This document shows positions 34,201-43,784 of a DNA stretch of 64,000 nucleotides, in pieces. Both the position numbers and the translations under genes were made by a program. Below the pieces are notes generated by a model. It did not search any database and was not told the DNA's origin. It saw nothing but the letters and a program-made list of their open reading frames with translations. The DNA lies in the NCBI RefSeq assembly GCF_947488025.1, contig NZ_CANKYS010000008.1, positions 1 through 64,000 on the forward strand, written 5' to 3'. How positions within the stretch are numbered: position 1 is the stretch's first letter; each line of letters opens with the position of its first letter. The DNA is from an uncultured Nocardioides sp. Lineage in GTDB: Bacteria > Actinomycetota > Actinomycetes > Propionibacteriales > Nocardioidaceae.

Positions 34201-35312
34201 GAGTCGACCCCGCACAGGGCCGGGCGCGGTCCTCGCGGGTTGGGGCAGCAACCCGCTCCGCACAGGTCGGGCCCCGCCGGCATCGAGCCCAGCGCCGGGC
34301 GTTCAAGCGACTCGCCCCGCTCGGCCGCGGCCCGCTCCAGCACGAGGTCGCGGACCATCGCCACGAACCGCGAGTCGGTCCCTGCCGTCGACGCGCGCAC
34401 CGCCTTCATGCCAAGGCGCTCGGCGGTCGCCATCGCCTCGGTGTCGAGGTCGTAGATGACCTCCATGTGGTCGGAGACGAACCCGATCGGGGCGAGCACC
34501 ACGCCGCTCACCCCGTCGGTGGCCAGCTCCTCGAGGTGGTCGTTGACGTCGGGCTCCAGCCACGGCGTGGACGGCGCACCCGAGCGCGAGCAGTAGACGA
34601 GGTCGTGGCGGTGGGCCCGCCCGGTGGCCTCCCGGACCCGCCGGGCGATCTCGTCGGCGGCACTGCGGTGCTGCTTGACGTAGGCCCCGCGCGGCTGTCC
34701 GGCCGGATCCTCCGAGCCGCTGGTCTCGGCCATCGCGGTCGGGATCGAGTGGGTGACGAACACGAGCCGCGCCCGGTCGCCCCCGTCGGGCAGCGCCGCC
34801 AGGGCCTCCAGACAGGCGTCGACGGCGGGCTCGAGGAAGCCCGGGTGGTTGTAGTACTGCCGGAGCTTGTCGAGGCGAGGCGCGCCGTCGGTCTGCTCGA
34901 CGGCGTCCCACAGGTTCTCGCGGTACTGCCGGCACGACGACCACGACGAGTACGCCGACGTGGCGAGGACCGCCGCGCGCTGGACGCCGTCAGCGGTCAT
35001 CTGCGCGAGCGTGTCGGCGAGGTAGGGGTCCCAGTTGCGGTTGCCGAAGTAGACCGGCAGGTCGATGCCCTGGTCGGCGAAGTCCTTCTCGAGCGCCGCG
35101 ATCAGCGCCCGGTTCTGGTCGTTGATCGGGCTCTTGCCGCCGAACAGGAAGTAGTGCTCCCCCACCTGCTCGAGGCGCTCGCGCGGGATCCCACGCCCGC
35201 GGGTGACGTTCTCGAGGAACGGCACCACGTCCTCAGGCTTCTCGGGACCTCCGAAGGAGAGGACCAGGAGAGCGTCGTACGGCTTCACGTCCGGGTGACC
35301 CGCAGGATTCAT
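34197..35312 (-). CDS. hemH: Coproporphyrin ferrochelatase with [2Fe-2S] cysteines
   Basis: 371 residues. Inserts iron into coproporphyrin III in the actinobacterial haem route. The chelatase fold is clear ([56 protein letters not shown] with the conserved His and Glu). C127 ([10 protein letters not shown]) and the C-terminal C351, C355, C356 fit the [2Fe-2S] ligands known in mycobacterial ferrochelatase; C367 is extra. ATG at 35312. The inositol phosphatase gene follows with a 4-base overlap. Confidence 0.93.
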   Translation of the reverse strand: MNPAGHPDVKPYDALLVLSFGGPEKPEDVVPFLENVTRGRGIPRERLEQVGEHYFLFGGKSPINDQNRALIAALEKDFADQGIDLPVYFGNRNWDPYLADTLAQMTADGVQRAAVLATSAYSSWSSCRQYRENLWDAVEQTDGAPRLDKLRQYYNHPGFLEPAVDACLEALAALPDGGDRARLVFVTHSIPTAMAETSGSEDPAGQPRGAYVKQHRSAADEIARRVREATGRAHRHDLVYCSRSGAPSTPWLEPDVNDHLEELATDGVSGVVLAPIGFVSDHMEVIYDLDTEAMATAERLGMKAVRASTAGTDSRFVAMVRDLVLERAAAERGESLERPALGSMPAGPDLCGAGCCPNPRGPRPALCGVDS

Positions 35313-35345
35313 GGGGCCAGCGTAGAGCGGCCTACCATCCCGCTT

Positions 35346-36530
35346 GTGCTCGACTCCTACCGCCGGGTGCTGGCACGCCCCGGCGCGTTCGGCTTCAGCA
35401 GCGCCGCCCTCGTCGCCCGGCTCCCCATCTCGATGGTCGGGCTGGGCATCGTCCTGCTGGTCGAGGAACGCACCGGCTCCTACGGGCTGGCCGGAACGGT
35501 CTCGGCGGTGTTCGTGCTGGCCGAGGCCGCGTTCGCGGTGCTGCACGGGCGGTGGGTCGACCACTTCGGACAGGCGCGCGTCCTGCCGCTGGCGATCTCG
35601 GTGTTCGGCGCCGGTCTCGCGCTGATGATGCTCGCCGTCGAGCAGGACTGGGCGCGGGTCTGGACCTACGTCTTCGCAGCCGTCGCCGGCGCCGCGCTCC
35701 CCCAGGTCGGCGCCAGCGTCCGCACCCGGTGGTCGCACCTGCTCGACGACCCGGGCGAGAAGCAGACGGCGTTCGCCCTCGAGGCCGTCCTCGACGAGGT
35801 CGTCTTCGTCGTGGGCCCGGTGCTCGTCACCCTGCTGGCCACCAGCTGGCACCCGGTCGCGGGCCTCACCTTCGCGCTGGTCAGCGGGGTGGTCGGCACC
35901 TTCGCGTTCGCAGCGCAGCGGCGCACCGAGCCGCCCGCCGGGCGCAGCGCGCCGGCCGGCCCACGGCCCCCGATGCCCTGGCGGCTCGTCCTGACCCTCG
36001 CGCTCGTCTGCCTGACCCTCGGCGCGCTCTTCGGCGCCGCTGAGGTCACCACGGTCGCCTTCGCCGAGGAGCAGGGCCAGCGCTGGGTGGCGGGCTGGCT
36101 GCTGGCGGTGTGGTCGCTCGGCAGCCTCGTCGCCGGGCTGGTGACCGGCGCGATCGTCTGGCGCAGCGGCCCGGACGTCCGGCTGAGGTGGGGGTCTGCG
36201 GCGATGGCGCTGGCGATGGCACCGCTGATGTTCGTCGACTCCGTCCCGGTGATGGCCGTGGTCCTGCTGGTCGGCGGGCTCGCCATCGCGCCCACGATGA
36301 TCGGCGCGATGACGATGGTCGAGCAGGGCGTCCCGTCCGGTCGCCTCACCGAGGGCATGGCGATCCTGCACACGGGGATCGTGGCGGGCGTGGCCCCCGG
36401 TGCGAGCATCGCCGGGTTCGTCGTGGACCACAGCGGGGCCTCGGCGGCGTACGCCGTGGCGCTGGCCGGCGGACTGCTCGGCGCGCTCGCCGCGCAGGCG
36501 GCCCGCCCGGCCCCTAGTCTGCGGGCATGA
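35346..36530 (+). CDS. MFS transporter
   Basis: 394 residues with about twelve helices; the loop between helices two and three reads [14 protein letters not shown], the MFS motif A region. No substrate motif. The GTG at 35346 is chosen because the frame upstream runs through hemH antisense sequence. It overlaps the FAD oxidase gene by four bases, suggesting the pair is co-expressed. Confidence 0.82.
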   Translation: MLDSYRRVLARPGAFGFSSAALVARLPISMVGLGIVLLVEERTGSYGLAGTVSAVFVLAEAAFAVLHGRWVDHFGQARVLPLAISVFGAGLALMMLAVEQDWARVWTYVFAAVAGAALPQVGASVRTRWSHLLDDPGEKQTAFALEAVLDEVVFVVGPVLVTLLATSWHPVAGLTFALVSGVVGTFAFAAQRRTEPPAGRSAPAGPRPPMPWRLVLTLALVCLTLGALFGAAEVTTVAFAEEQGQRWVAGWLLAVWSLGSLVAGLVTGAIVWRSGPDVRLRWGSAAMALAMAPLMFVDSVPVMAVVLLVGGLAIAPTMIGAMTMVEQGVPSGRLTEGMAILHTGIVAGVAPGASIAGFVVDHSGASAAYAVALAGGLLGALAAQAARPAPSLRA

Positions 36531-37849
36531 GCTCCGCCCTCCACGGTCACCTCTGGCGCAACTGGTCCGGGCTCGAGGAGGCCGTCCCCCGCCACGTCGA
36601 GACGCCCGGCTCCGTCGAGGCGGTCGTGGACGTCGTACGCCGAACGCGTGACGCGGGCACGACCGTCAAGATGACCGGCACCGGGCACAGCTTCACCGCC
36701 ATCGCGGCACCCGAGCACACCCTGTTGCGCCCCGAGGGGCTGCGCGGCATCCTCGCCGTGGACCGCGAGGCCATGACGGTCACGGCCCGCGCCGGCACCC
36801 GGCTCAAGGACCTCAACCTCGCCCTCGAGCACCTCGGTCTCTCCCTGCACAACATGGGCGACATCGCCGAGCAGACGCTCGCCGGCGCGGTCTCCACCGG
36901 CACCCACGGCACCGGTGGCACGGCGGCCGGCCTGGCCGCCCAGCTCGCCGGCCTCGAGATGGTCACCGGGACCGGTGAGGTACTGCGCGCCTCCGCGACC
37001 GAGAACCCGGACGTCTTCGACCTCGCCCGCGTCGGCCTCGGCGCGCTCGGCGTCCTGACCAGCCTGACCTTGCACGTCGAGCCGCTCTTCGTCGTCGAGG
37101 CCCACGAGCAGCCGATGACGTGGGAGCGCGGGCTGGCGTCGTACGACGAGATGGCGGACGCCGCGCACCACCTCGACCTCTACTGGTTCCCCCACACCGA
37201 CCGCCTCATGGTCAAGCAGAACGTCCGCACCGACCTCGACCCCGGCGAGCAGCAGCCCCCCTCGCGCGCCGCGGCGTGGTGGGAGGACGAGGTGCTGTCG
37301 AACGGCGTCTTCGGCGCCCTGTGCCGCGTCGGCTCGCGGGCGCCCGCCCTGGTCCCGCGCATCAACCGGGTCGCCGCACGCGCGCAGTCCGAGCGCCGCT
37401 ACAGCGACCTCGCGCACCGGGTCTTCGTGACGCCGCGACGGGTGCGCTTCCGGGAGATGGAGTACGCCGTCCCGCGCGAGGTCGGGCTCGACGTGCTCCG
37501 CGCGTGCCGCCGGGCCATCGACGCCAGCGACTGGCGCATCGCGTTCCCCGTCGAGGTGCGCACCGCCCGCGCCGACGACGTCGCGCTGTCGACCGCCCAC
37601 GGCCGCGACAGCCTCTACCTCGCCTTCCACGTGCCGGCCGACACCGACCACACGGCCTACTTCGGCGGGCTCGAGCCGATCCTGCGCGAGGCGGGCGGGC
37701 GCCCCCACTGGGGCAAGGTGCACACCCGCACGGCCGCGGACCTGGCACCGGCGTACGACCGCTTCGCGGACTTCCTCGCGCTGCGCGACCGGCTCGATCC
37801 CGACCGGGTCTTCGCCAACGCGCACCTCCGGCGGGTGCTGGGCGACTAG
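36527..37849 (+). CDS. FAD-linked sugar-lactone oxidase (ALO family)
   Basis: 440 residues. N-terminal PCMH-type FAD domain (about 15-180) with KMTGTGHSF and [10 protein letters not shown], and a C-terminal D-arabinono-1,4-lactone oxidase domain ending in the flavin-site motif [10 protein letters not shown]. Members oxidise aldonolactones or sugar alcohols with O2. No histidine for covalent FAD is certain. Substrate unknown; the upstream MFS gene may import it. Confidence 0.88.
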   Translation: MSSALHGHLWRNWSGLEEAVPRHVETPGSVEAVVDVVRRTRDAGTTVKMTGTGHSFTAIAAPEHTLLRPEGLRGILAVDREAMTVTARAGTRLKDLNLALEHLGLSLHNMGDIAEQTLAGAVSTGTHGTGGTAAGLAAQLAGLEMVTGTGEVLRASATENPDVFDLARVGLGALGVLTSLTLHVEPLFVVEAHEQPMTWERGLASYDEMADAAHHLDLYWFPHTDRLMVKQNVRTDLDPGEQQPPSRAAAWWEDEVLSNGVFGALCRVGSRAPALVPRINRVAARAQSERRYSDLAHRVFVTPRRVRFREMEYAVPREVGLDVLRACRRAIDASDWRIAFPVEVRTARADDVALSTAHGRDSLYLAFHVPADTDHTAYFGGLEPILREAGGRPHWGKVHTRTAADLAPAYDRFADFLALRDRLDPDRVFANAHLRRVLGD

Positions 37850-37864
37850 AGGCGGCGGCGGCGC

Positions 37865-38500
37865 TCAGACGTTGGCCGGACCCTTGGGCAGCGGCGCCCG
37901 CCACCCGCGCACGAGCGCGAGCAACCGCCAGGTGAGGCAGGTGGAGAACCCGGCGGCGGCGACCACGAGGAACGGCAGGTCGGCGCGATCGAGGAGCACC
38001 GCGACTGCGGCCCCCGCCAGGGCCGGGGTCGCATAGAGGACGCCCTCGAAGATCACCGGGACGCTGCCGACGAGCACGTCGCGGATCACGCCGCCGCCGA
38101 CCCCGGTGACCATCCCCATCAGGGCCGCCGGCACCGGGCCGAGGCCGAACTCGACGGCCTTCAGCGCGCCGGTCACGCAGAACACCGCCAGCCCGAAGGC
38201 GTCGAAGAGGGTGACCACCCGTTCGAGGCGTCCGACCGCGGGGTGGAAGGCGAAGGTGAGCAGCCCGGCGAAGACGGGGACCAACAGGTAGCGCCAGTCG
38301 GTCAGGGCGGCCGGTGGCGTCGCACCGATCAGCACGTCGCGGATGAAGCCGCCGCCCAGCCCGGTGATGCCGCCGAGGACGAGCGCCGCGAAGAGGTCCA
38401 GGTTCTTGCGAACCGCGACCAGCGCCCCGGCGACCGCGAAGAAGAAGATCCCCGTCAGGTCGAGGACGACCAGCGGCGTGGCGAACTCCGGCTCAGGCAC
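37865..38500 (-). CDS. TRIC/UPF0126 membrane channel-like protein
   Basis: 211 residues built of two homologous three-helix repeats. The glycine-rich signature occurs twice: GGITGLGGGFIRDVLIGATP and GMVTGVGGGVIRDVLVGSVP. Bacterial relatives form trimeric cation channels. Ends 15 bases from the convergent ALO gene and is divergent from sepH. Confidence 0.88.
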   Translation of the reverse strand: MPEPEFATPLVVLDLTGIFFFAVAGALVAVRKNLDLFAALVLGGITGLGGGFIRDVLIGATPPAALTDWRYLLVPVFAGLLTFAFHPAVGRLERVVTLFDAFGLAVFCVTGALKAVEFGLGPVPAALMGMVTGVGGGVIRDVLVGSVPVIFEGVLYATPALAGAAVAVLLDRADLPFLVVAAAGFSTCLTWRLLALVRGWRAPLPKGPANV

Positions 38501-38638
38501 ATCGGAAGCCTAGGGCGCGCCGCGGGGGCAACCGTGCCGGGGCACCGCGCTGGCGTAGGCTCGAGCGACACGGATTCCCCGTGCACCGCCGACCACCTCG
38601 ACCGCCCCGACCACCCGCCAGGCAGGAGTCCGCCGTCC

Positions 38639-39634
38639 ATGGCCAAGCTGACGTTCACCGGACGCAGCAGGGACGGCAAGCGCCTGCTCCTGGTGGACCA
38701 GTCGGGCCAGGAGCACACCCTGGCGATCGACCCCCGGCTCCGTCGCGCCGTCAGCGGCGCCCCCGACAGCAGCGGCCCCGACACGTCTGGCCAGTTGGAG
38801 ATCCCGATGGAATCAACCCTCCGCCCCCGCGACATCCAGATGCGCATCCGGGCCGGCGAGTCACCCGAGGCGGTGGCCCATGCCGCCGGCACGTCGGTGG
38901 AGAAGATCATGCCGTTCGCGGCGCCGGTGATGGCCGAGCGCGCGCACGTCGCCGAGCGTGCCCTGCTGGCCTCCGTACGCCGCCGCGCGTCCGAGTCCGG
39001 CGCCCGCACCCTCGGCGAGGCCGTGGGTGCCCACCTCCGCGCCCACGACGTCGACCCGGCCAGCGTCGAGTGGGACGCCTGGCGCCGCGAGGACGGCCGG
39101 TGGACGCTGACGGCGCTGTACGACGTGGGCGGTCGCATCGGGACCGCCACCTTCTCGCACGACCCGCGCGGCAGCTTCGTGACGCTCGACGACGACGACG
39201 CACGGTGGCTGGTCGGCGACGTCACCCCGGCTGCCGAGACCTCGGCCACAGCCGCGCCGGCATCCGACGACCTCGCGGCCGCGCGTCAGCGTCGGCTCAC
39301 CGCGATCGGTGACGACCTGCCGCTCGGCGATGACGCGATCGAGATGGTCACCGCCGAGGAGCCCTCCGCCACCCCGGAGGAGACCACGATGGAGCTCTCC
39401 GACACCGGGCTGGGCGCCGAGCAGCCGGTCGAGGCCTACCTCGACGACCGGGGCGACGACCGGGGCGACCGCGAAGCCGAGGACACGGCCGACGAGCCGG
39501 CCGCGACCCAGCCTGAGCCGGAGCCGGCCGCCGAGACCCCCGCCGAACCGAAGCCCAGGCCTGCCAAGAAGCGCGGCCGCGCGTCCGTTCCGAGCTGGGA
39601 CGAGATCATGTTCGGCGGCGGCAAGGGCGACTGA
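38639..39634 (+). CDS. sepH: Septation protein SepH (DUF3071)
   Basis: 331 residues. The N-terminal DUF3071 domain (about 1-190) contains the HTH-like region RPRDIQMRIRAGESPEAVAHAAG, with SVEWDAWRREDGRW later in the domain. The rest is an acidic, Glu/Pro/Ala-rich tail ending in a basic patch (KPRPAKKRGRASVPSWDEIMFG). In Streptomyces SepH binds FtsZ and promotes ring assembly. The ATG at 38639 gives MAKLTFTGRSRDGKRL, the family start. Confidence 0.92.
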   Translation: MAKLTFTGRSRDGKRLLLVDQSGQEHTLAIDPRLRRAVSGAPDSSGPDTSGQLEIPMESTLRPRDIQMRIRAGESPEAVAHAAGTSVEKIMPFAAPVMAERAHVAERALLASVRRRASESGARTLGEAVGAHLRAHDVDPASVEWDAWRREDGRWTLTALYDVGGRIGTATFSHDPRGSFVTLDDDDARWLVGDVTPAAETSATAAPASDDLAAARQRRLTAIGDDLPLGDDAIEMVTAEEPSATPEETTMELSDTGLGAEQPVEAYLDDRGDDRGDREAEDTADEPAATQPEPEPAAETPAEPKPRPAKKRGRASVPSWDEIMFGGGKGD

Positions 39635-39637
39635 CGC

Positions 39638-40477
39638 TTGCGCCTCGTCCAGCTCAACGTCCACCCGCTCAAGTCCGGCGCCATCCGTCCGATCAGCTCC
39701 ACGACCGTGCAGCCGGGCGGCCTCGTCGACGACCGGACGTGGATGGTCGTCGACGGTGATGGCCGCCTCGTCTCCGCACGCGAGGTGCACCGCCTCTTCC
39801 ACGTGGTCGCCGACACACCGTCGACCGATCCGTCCGTCACCGCCGCGCTCCGGCTCCGCGCCCCGGGTCACCCCGACCTCCTCGTCGACGTCCCCGGAGC
39901 CGCGCCGGTCGACGTCCACCTGTTCTCCCTCGACCTGCAGGCCCGACCCGCCGGACCGGACGCCGACGCGTGGGTGCGCTCCGTGCTGGGACGCGGCGAC
40001 CTGCGCCTGGTCTGGTGCCACGCCCCCGAGCGGCGCTCGCTGCAACCGGGGTTCTCCCGCCCCGGCGACCACGCCGCGTTCCCCGACTCGTTCCCGGTGA
40101 CGATCGCGTCCCTTGCCTCGCTGCGCCGGCTCGACGACTGGATCCTGGAGCGCGCGCTCGAGCTCGGCGAGGTGCCGCCCGAACCCCTGCCGGTCGAGCG
40201 CTTCCGCGCCAACCTCGTCGTCGACGGCGACGAACCGTTCGCCGAGGACGGCTGGACCCGGGTCGTCGTCGGCGACGTCTCCTTCCGCATCGGCAAGCCG
40301 GTCGGCCGCTGCGTGATGGCGACCCTCGACCCGGTCACGCTCGCGACCGCGAAGGAGCCGACGCGCACCCTGGCCCGGCACCGCCGCTCCGATGACGGGA
40401 AGGTGTTCTTCGCCGTGCACCTCGTCCCCGAGACCACCGGCCTGATCAGCGTCGGGGACGAGGTCCGGGCGGGCTGA
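39638..40477 (+). CDS. MOSC-domain protein
   Basis: 279 residues: MOSC_N barrel (RLVQLNVHPLKSGAIRPIS, DDRTWMVVDGDGR) and MOSC domain from about 130, with the conserved cysteine in PVGRCVMATLDPVT. The family carries sulfur or reduces N-hydroxylated compounds with a molybdenum cofactor. TTG start three bases after sepH. It meets the convergent sulfurtransferase with no gap between stops; the two may share sulfur chemistry, though on opposite strands. Confidence 0.88.
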   Translation: MRLVQLNVHPLKSGAIRPISSTTVQPGGLVDDRTWMVVDGDGRLVSAREVHRLFHVVADTPSTDPSVTAALRLRAPGHPDLLVDVPGAAPVDVHLFSLDLQARPAGPDADAWVRSVLGRGDLRLVWCHAPERRSLQPGFSRPGDHAAFPDSFPVTIASLASLRRLDDWILERALELGEVPPEPLPVERFRANLVVDGDEPFAEDGWTRVVVGDVSFRIGKPVGRCVMATLDPVTLATAKEPTRTLARHRRSDDGKVFFAVHLVPETTGLISVGDEVRAG

Positions 40478-41317
40478 TCACCCGGTCGCGACCGGCCGCT
40501 CCGGGTCGGTGATCCAGCCGCTCCAGCTCCCCGGGTAGAGCGCGGCACGGATGCCAGCGACTTCCATGGCGAGCAGGTCGTGGGCGGCGGTCACACCGGA
40601 CCCGCAGTACGCGGCCACCGACGACGCCGTGTCGGCGCCCACAGCGGCGTACACCTCGCGGAGGCGCTCGGGAGCCAGGAAGCGCCCCCGCTCGTCGAGG
40701 TTGGCGGTCGTCGGCACGTTGACGGCGCCCGGCACGTGGCCGGCGACGGGGTCGACCGGTTCGGTCTCCCCGCGGTAGCGCTCGGGCGCCCGAGCGTCGA
40801 TGAGGACCTCGACGTCCAGCACCTCCTCGGGGCCGACGGCGGGGGCCCTGTCGCTCGGCCCGACCGTGAAGTCGCCCGGCTCCACGTCCACCGGACCGGC
40901 CTCGGCCGGGTGCCCGTCCTCGAGCCACGCGGTCCACCCGCCGTCGAGGACGCGTACGTCGCGGTGGCCGTGGTGCCGCAGCAGCCACCACGCTCGCGCG
41001 GCCGCCCGCCCCTGCCAGTCGTCGTACACGACCACGGGGCGGTCGTCCCGCACCCCCGCGCGTCGCATCGCCGCCTCGAAGCGTCCCGGATCGGGCAGCG
41101 GGTGCCGACCGCCGGCGCCCGGCGGGTCGGCGAGGTCCTCGTCGAGGTCGACGTACGCCGCTCCCGGCACGTGGCCGGCCGCGTGCTGCTCGCGCCCCGG
41201 CGGCCCGCCCATGAGGTAGCGCACGTCGAGGACGGTGACGCCGCCGAGGTCCGCGGCGAGCTCGTCGGGGCTGGTCAGCGGTCCGCGGGGGTGCCTGCGG
41301 CGGAAGTCGTCGTCCAT
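40478..41317 (-). CDS. Two-domain sulfurtransferase (rhodanese family)
   Basis: 279 residues with two rhodanese domains, the first inactive, the second with catalytic C238 in the loop CGSGVTAA. That loop is the 3-mercaptopyruvate sulfurtransferase form rather than thiosulfate (CRKGVT). A cyanide/thiol detox or sulfur-transfer role is expected. ATG at 41317 (MDDDFRRRHPRGPLTSPDEL). Confidence 0.9.
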   Translation of the reverse strand: MDDDFRRRHPRGPLTSPDELAADLGGVTVLDVRYLMGGPPGREQHAAGHVPGAAYVDLDEDLADPPGAGGRHPLPDPGRFEAAMRRAGVRDDRPVVVYDDWQGRAAARAWWLLRHHGHRDVRVLDGGWTAWLEDGHPAEAGPVDVEPGDFTVGPSDRAPAVGPEEVLDVEVLIDARAPERYRGETEPVDPVAGHVPGAVNVPTTANLDERGRFLAPERLREVYAAVGADTASSVAAYCGSGVTAAHDLLAMEVAGIRAALYPGSWSGWITDPERPVATG

Positions 41318-41371
41318 GGCCGGCACGGTAGCCGTCGCGCGGGGCGGAGGCTGTGACAGGATTCGCGCGAC

Positions 41372-42034
41372 ATGGCTGAACTGCACTTCTTCACCGGCAC
41401 GATGGACTCCGGCAAGTCGACGCTGGCGCTCCAGACCAACCACAACCACGCCGCGCGCGGTCGCGTCGGGCGGATCTTCACGACCCACGACCGTTCCGGG
41501 CAGGCGGTGGTGTCCAGCCGCCTCGGCCTGACCCACGAGGCGCTCGAGGTCGACGAGGGCTTCGACTTCTGGGCCTACGTCGTCGACACGCTCACGCGTG
41601 GCGGGCGGATCGACTACCTCGTCTGCGACGAAGCCCAGTTCTACGCGGCCGAGCAGATCGACCAGCTGGCCAAGGTCGTCGACGAGCTGCAGATCGACGT
41701 CTTCGCCTTCGGCATCCTCACCGACTTCCGCTCCTACCTCTTCCCCGGGAGCGCGCGTCTCGTCGAGCTCGCCGACCGGATGAACGTGCTCCAGGTCGAG
41801 GCGCTGTGCTGGTGCGGCAAGCGCGCCACCCACAACGCCCGCACCGAGAACGGCGCGATGGTCGTCGAGGGTGAGGTCATCGTCGTCGGCGACGTGGACC
41901 AGGTCGACGAGCCGCCGGCTGGCCCCCACGACGTGGCCTACGAGGTGCTCTGCCGCCAGCACCACCGCCGACGTCTGACCGCCGCACGCGCCAAGGCGGT
42001 CAGCCTGGCCCCGGAACCGCTCCCCTTCGGCTGA
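41372..42034 (+). CDS. tdk: Thymidine kinase
   Basis: 220 residues, type II thymidine kinase for thymidine salvage. Walker A is GTMDSGKST (9-17), the catalytic DEAQF is in LVCDEAQFYAA, and the zinc lasso uses CWCGKR and CRQHH. Divergent from the sulfurtransferase gene by 54 bases. With dut it covers two routes to dTTP in this window. Confidence 0.94.
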   Translation: MAELHFFTGTMDSGKSTLALQTNHNHAARGRVGRIFTTHDRSGQAVVSSRLGLTHEALEVDEGFDFWAYVVDTLTRGGRIDYLVCDEAQFYAAEQIDQLAKVVDELQIDVFAFGILTDFRSYLFPGSARLVELADRMNVLQVEALCWCGKRATHNARTENGAMVVEGEVIVVGDVDQVDEPPAGPHDVAYEVLCRQHHRRRLTAARAKAVSLAPEPLPFG

Positions 42035-42055
42035 CTCTGCGCGCGGGTCGCCGGC

Positions 42056-43183
42056 TCAGCCGACCAGGATCGGGATCAGCATCTCGGTCGAGGTCAGCGA
42101 GCCGTGGAGCCCGACCAGGGTGTCCTCGTAGGCGAAGTCGCGGCTCGACATCACCGCGTTGTCGCCGTGGCACGCGACCATGACGTCGCCCAGGCGCGGC
42201 AGCACGCCCGGCGACACGGCGCCGAACCAGCCCCGGCCGATGGCCTCCTCGCGGGTGAGGACGGTCGCTCGCTCCCCCAGCACCTCGCGCCAGGTGGTCA
42301 CCACGTCGGCCACGGCACCCGCGGCGCAGTAGAGGTGGCGGAACCTGGCCTCGCCGCCGAGGAGCGCGACCCCGTCGCGCATCCCGTCGACCTCGTCCAC
42401 GTCGACGCGCGACCCACGCGGGCTGTCGACCATGCCGTGGTCGGCGACGACCAGCAGGCGGGTCGAGGCCGGCAGCGCCTCGCGCAGCTGCTCGGCCTCG
42501 GCGTCGACCATCGCCAGCTGCTGCAGCCACTGCGTCGAGGCCACGCCGAACTTGTGGCCGGTCCAGTCGAGGTCGGAGTCGTAGACATAGGTCAGTGACG
42601 GCCGGTCGGCCGACGCGGCGACGGTCGCGGCAATCCGTTCGCCGACGCGGTCGGCGCCGACGTACGTCGCCCCGCGCTGCGAGGCGATCGTCAGGCCGGA
42701 GCCGTCGAAGTCACGCTTGTTGACCGACGTGACGTGGACGCCAGCGTGGGCCAGCCGACCGAGCGCCGTCGGGTGCGGCTGCCACTCGACCGGGTCGACG
42801 TTCGTGTCCCACCAGAGGTGGTTGAGCAGCCGGTCGGTGCCCGGGATGCGGGCGGTGAAGCCGACGAGCCCGTGCGCACCCGGCACCAGCCCGGTGCCGA
42901 GGGAGGTGAGCGACGTGGCCGTGGTCGAGGGCACGCCGGCCGTCCCGGTGGAACCGCCGTCGACGAGCGACGACAGGTAGGGCGCCGCATGGGCGTAGCG
43001 GGTGAGCAGCTCGGCCCCCATGCCGTCGACGAGGAAGACGACGTACGACGGCGCCGGCGGGAGCTCGATCCCGGCGGGGTGCCCGTGCAGCTCGACGCCC
43101 AGAGCGCGGGCGACGGACGGCACGACGTCGGCGAGCGAGCGGTCGCCGTAGGCCGGCGGGGTGAAAACCGCCGGGGCGGTCAT
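42056..43183 (-). CDS. Alkaline phosphatase-superfamily (nucleotide pyrophosphatase-like) enzyme
   Basis: 375 residues, Type I phosphodiesterase/PglZ-like fold. The N-terminal metal site is YVVFLVDGMGAELL, the nucleophile Thr is in GVPSTTATSLTSLGTG, and later metal ligands are in DWTGHKFG and LVVADHGMVD. Substrate unknown. Overlaps the DUF5998 gene by four bases, so probably co-transcribed. Confidence 0.85.
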   Translation of the reverse strand: MTAPAVFTPPAYGDRSLADVVPSVARALGVELHGHPAGIELPPAPSYVVFLVDGMGAELLTRYAHAAPYLSSLVDGGSTGTAGVPSTTATSLTSLGTGLVPGAHGLVGFTARIPGTDRLLNHLWWDTNVDPVEWQPHPTALGRLAHAGVHVTSVNKRDFDGSGLTIASQRGATYVGADRVGERIAATVAASADRPSLTYVYDSDLDWTGHKFGVASTQWLQQLAMVDAEAEQLREALPASTRLLVVADHGMVDSPRGSRVDVDEVDGMRDGVALLGGEARFRHLYCAAGAVADVVTTWREVLGERATVLTREEAIGRGWFGAVSPGVLPRLGDVMVACHGDNAVMSSRDFAYEDTLVGLHGSLTSTEMLIPILVG

Positions 43184-43761
43184 CCGCGGGTGCGCGCGGA
43201 CAGGGCGTCCGCGAAGCCGAGCAGACCGGCCACGGCGTCGGCTCCCTCGGCGGCCGCCGAGACGCGCAGCGTGTAGTCGTCGCCGGCGAGGGTGCCGGTG
43301 TAGCCGTGGTCGGCGTCGCAGCTCGGGTCCGAGCAGGCGGCGGGCTCGAGGTCGAGGCGTCCCACGCCGCCCCAGCCGATCGTCAGCACGGCCTCGGCCG
43401 GCGGGGCGACGCCCTTGGTCGGGTTGGCCACCATCCGGGTCACGACCACGGTCCGGATGGACGTCAGGGTGACCGCCTCGGTGGTGGTGGAGGTGTAGGG
43501 CTCGGGCAGCAGGTCGTCGCCCGGGTGCTCGTCGGTGTGCGCGATGACCAGCCGGGTCGGCGTCAGCAGGAGCGCCGTGAGGTGCCGGCGTACCTCCTCG
43601 TGGTCGAACGTCGTCTCGTGGTGGACGAAGTAGGACACGACCTCCTCGCCGCCCGCCGCGGAGAAGACGCCGTCGGCGACGACCTCGGGGTAGTAGCCGG
43701 TGCGGTGGATCGCCTTGCGGAGGTCGTGGGAGACGTCCGCGTCACGGGTGGAGCGGGGCAT
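43180..43761 (-). CDS. DUF5998 protein
   Basis: 193 residues, soluble, with an N-terminal segment [20 protein letters not shown] and a middle strand-rich part ([28 protein letters not shown]) as in DUF5998. One [14 protein letters not shown] stretch could bind metal. Function unknown; the pairing with the phosphodiesterase gene is common in actinobacteria. Confidence 0.8.
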   Translation of the reverse strand: MPRSTRDADVSHDLRKAIHRTGYYPEVVADGVFSAAGGEEVVSYFVHHETTFDHEEVRRHLTALLLTPTRLVIAHTDEHPGDDLLPEPYTSTTTEAVTLTSIRTVVVTRMVANPTKGVAPPAEAVLTIGWGGVGRLDLEPAACSDPSCDADHGYTGTLAGDDYTLRVSAAAEGADAVAGLLGFADALSARTRG

Positions 43762-43784
43762 GGTGGCAGTCTGTCACGCCGTGC

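Noticed and set aside
34197-36431. Extension of the ferrochelatase frame upstream to 36431
   Set aside because: Beyond 35312 the sequence has no homology and runs antisense to the MFS gene, which has clear helices. The ATG at 35312 is the true start.
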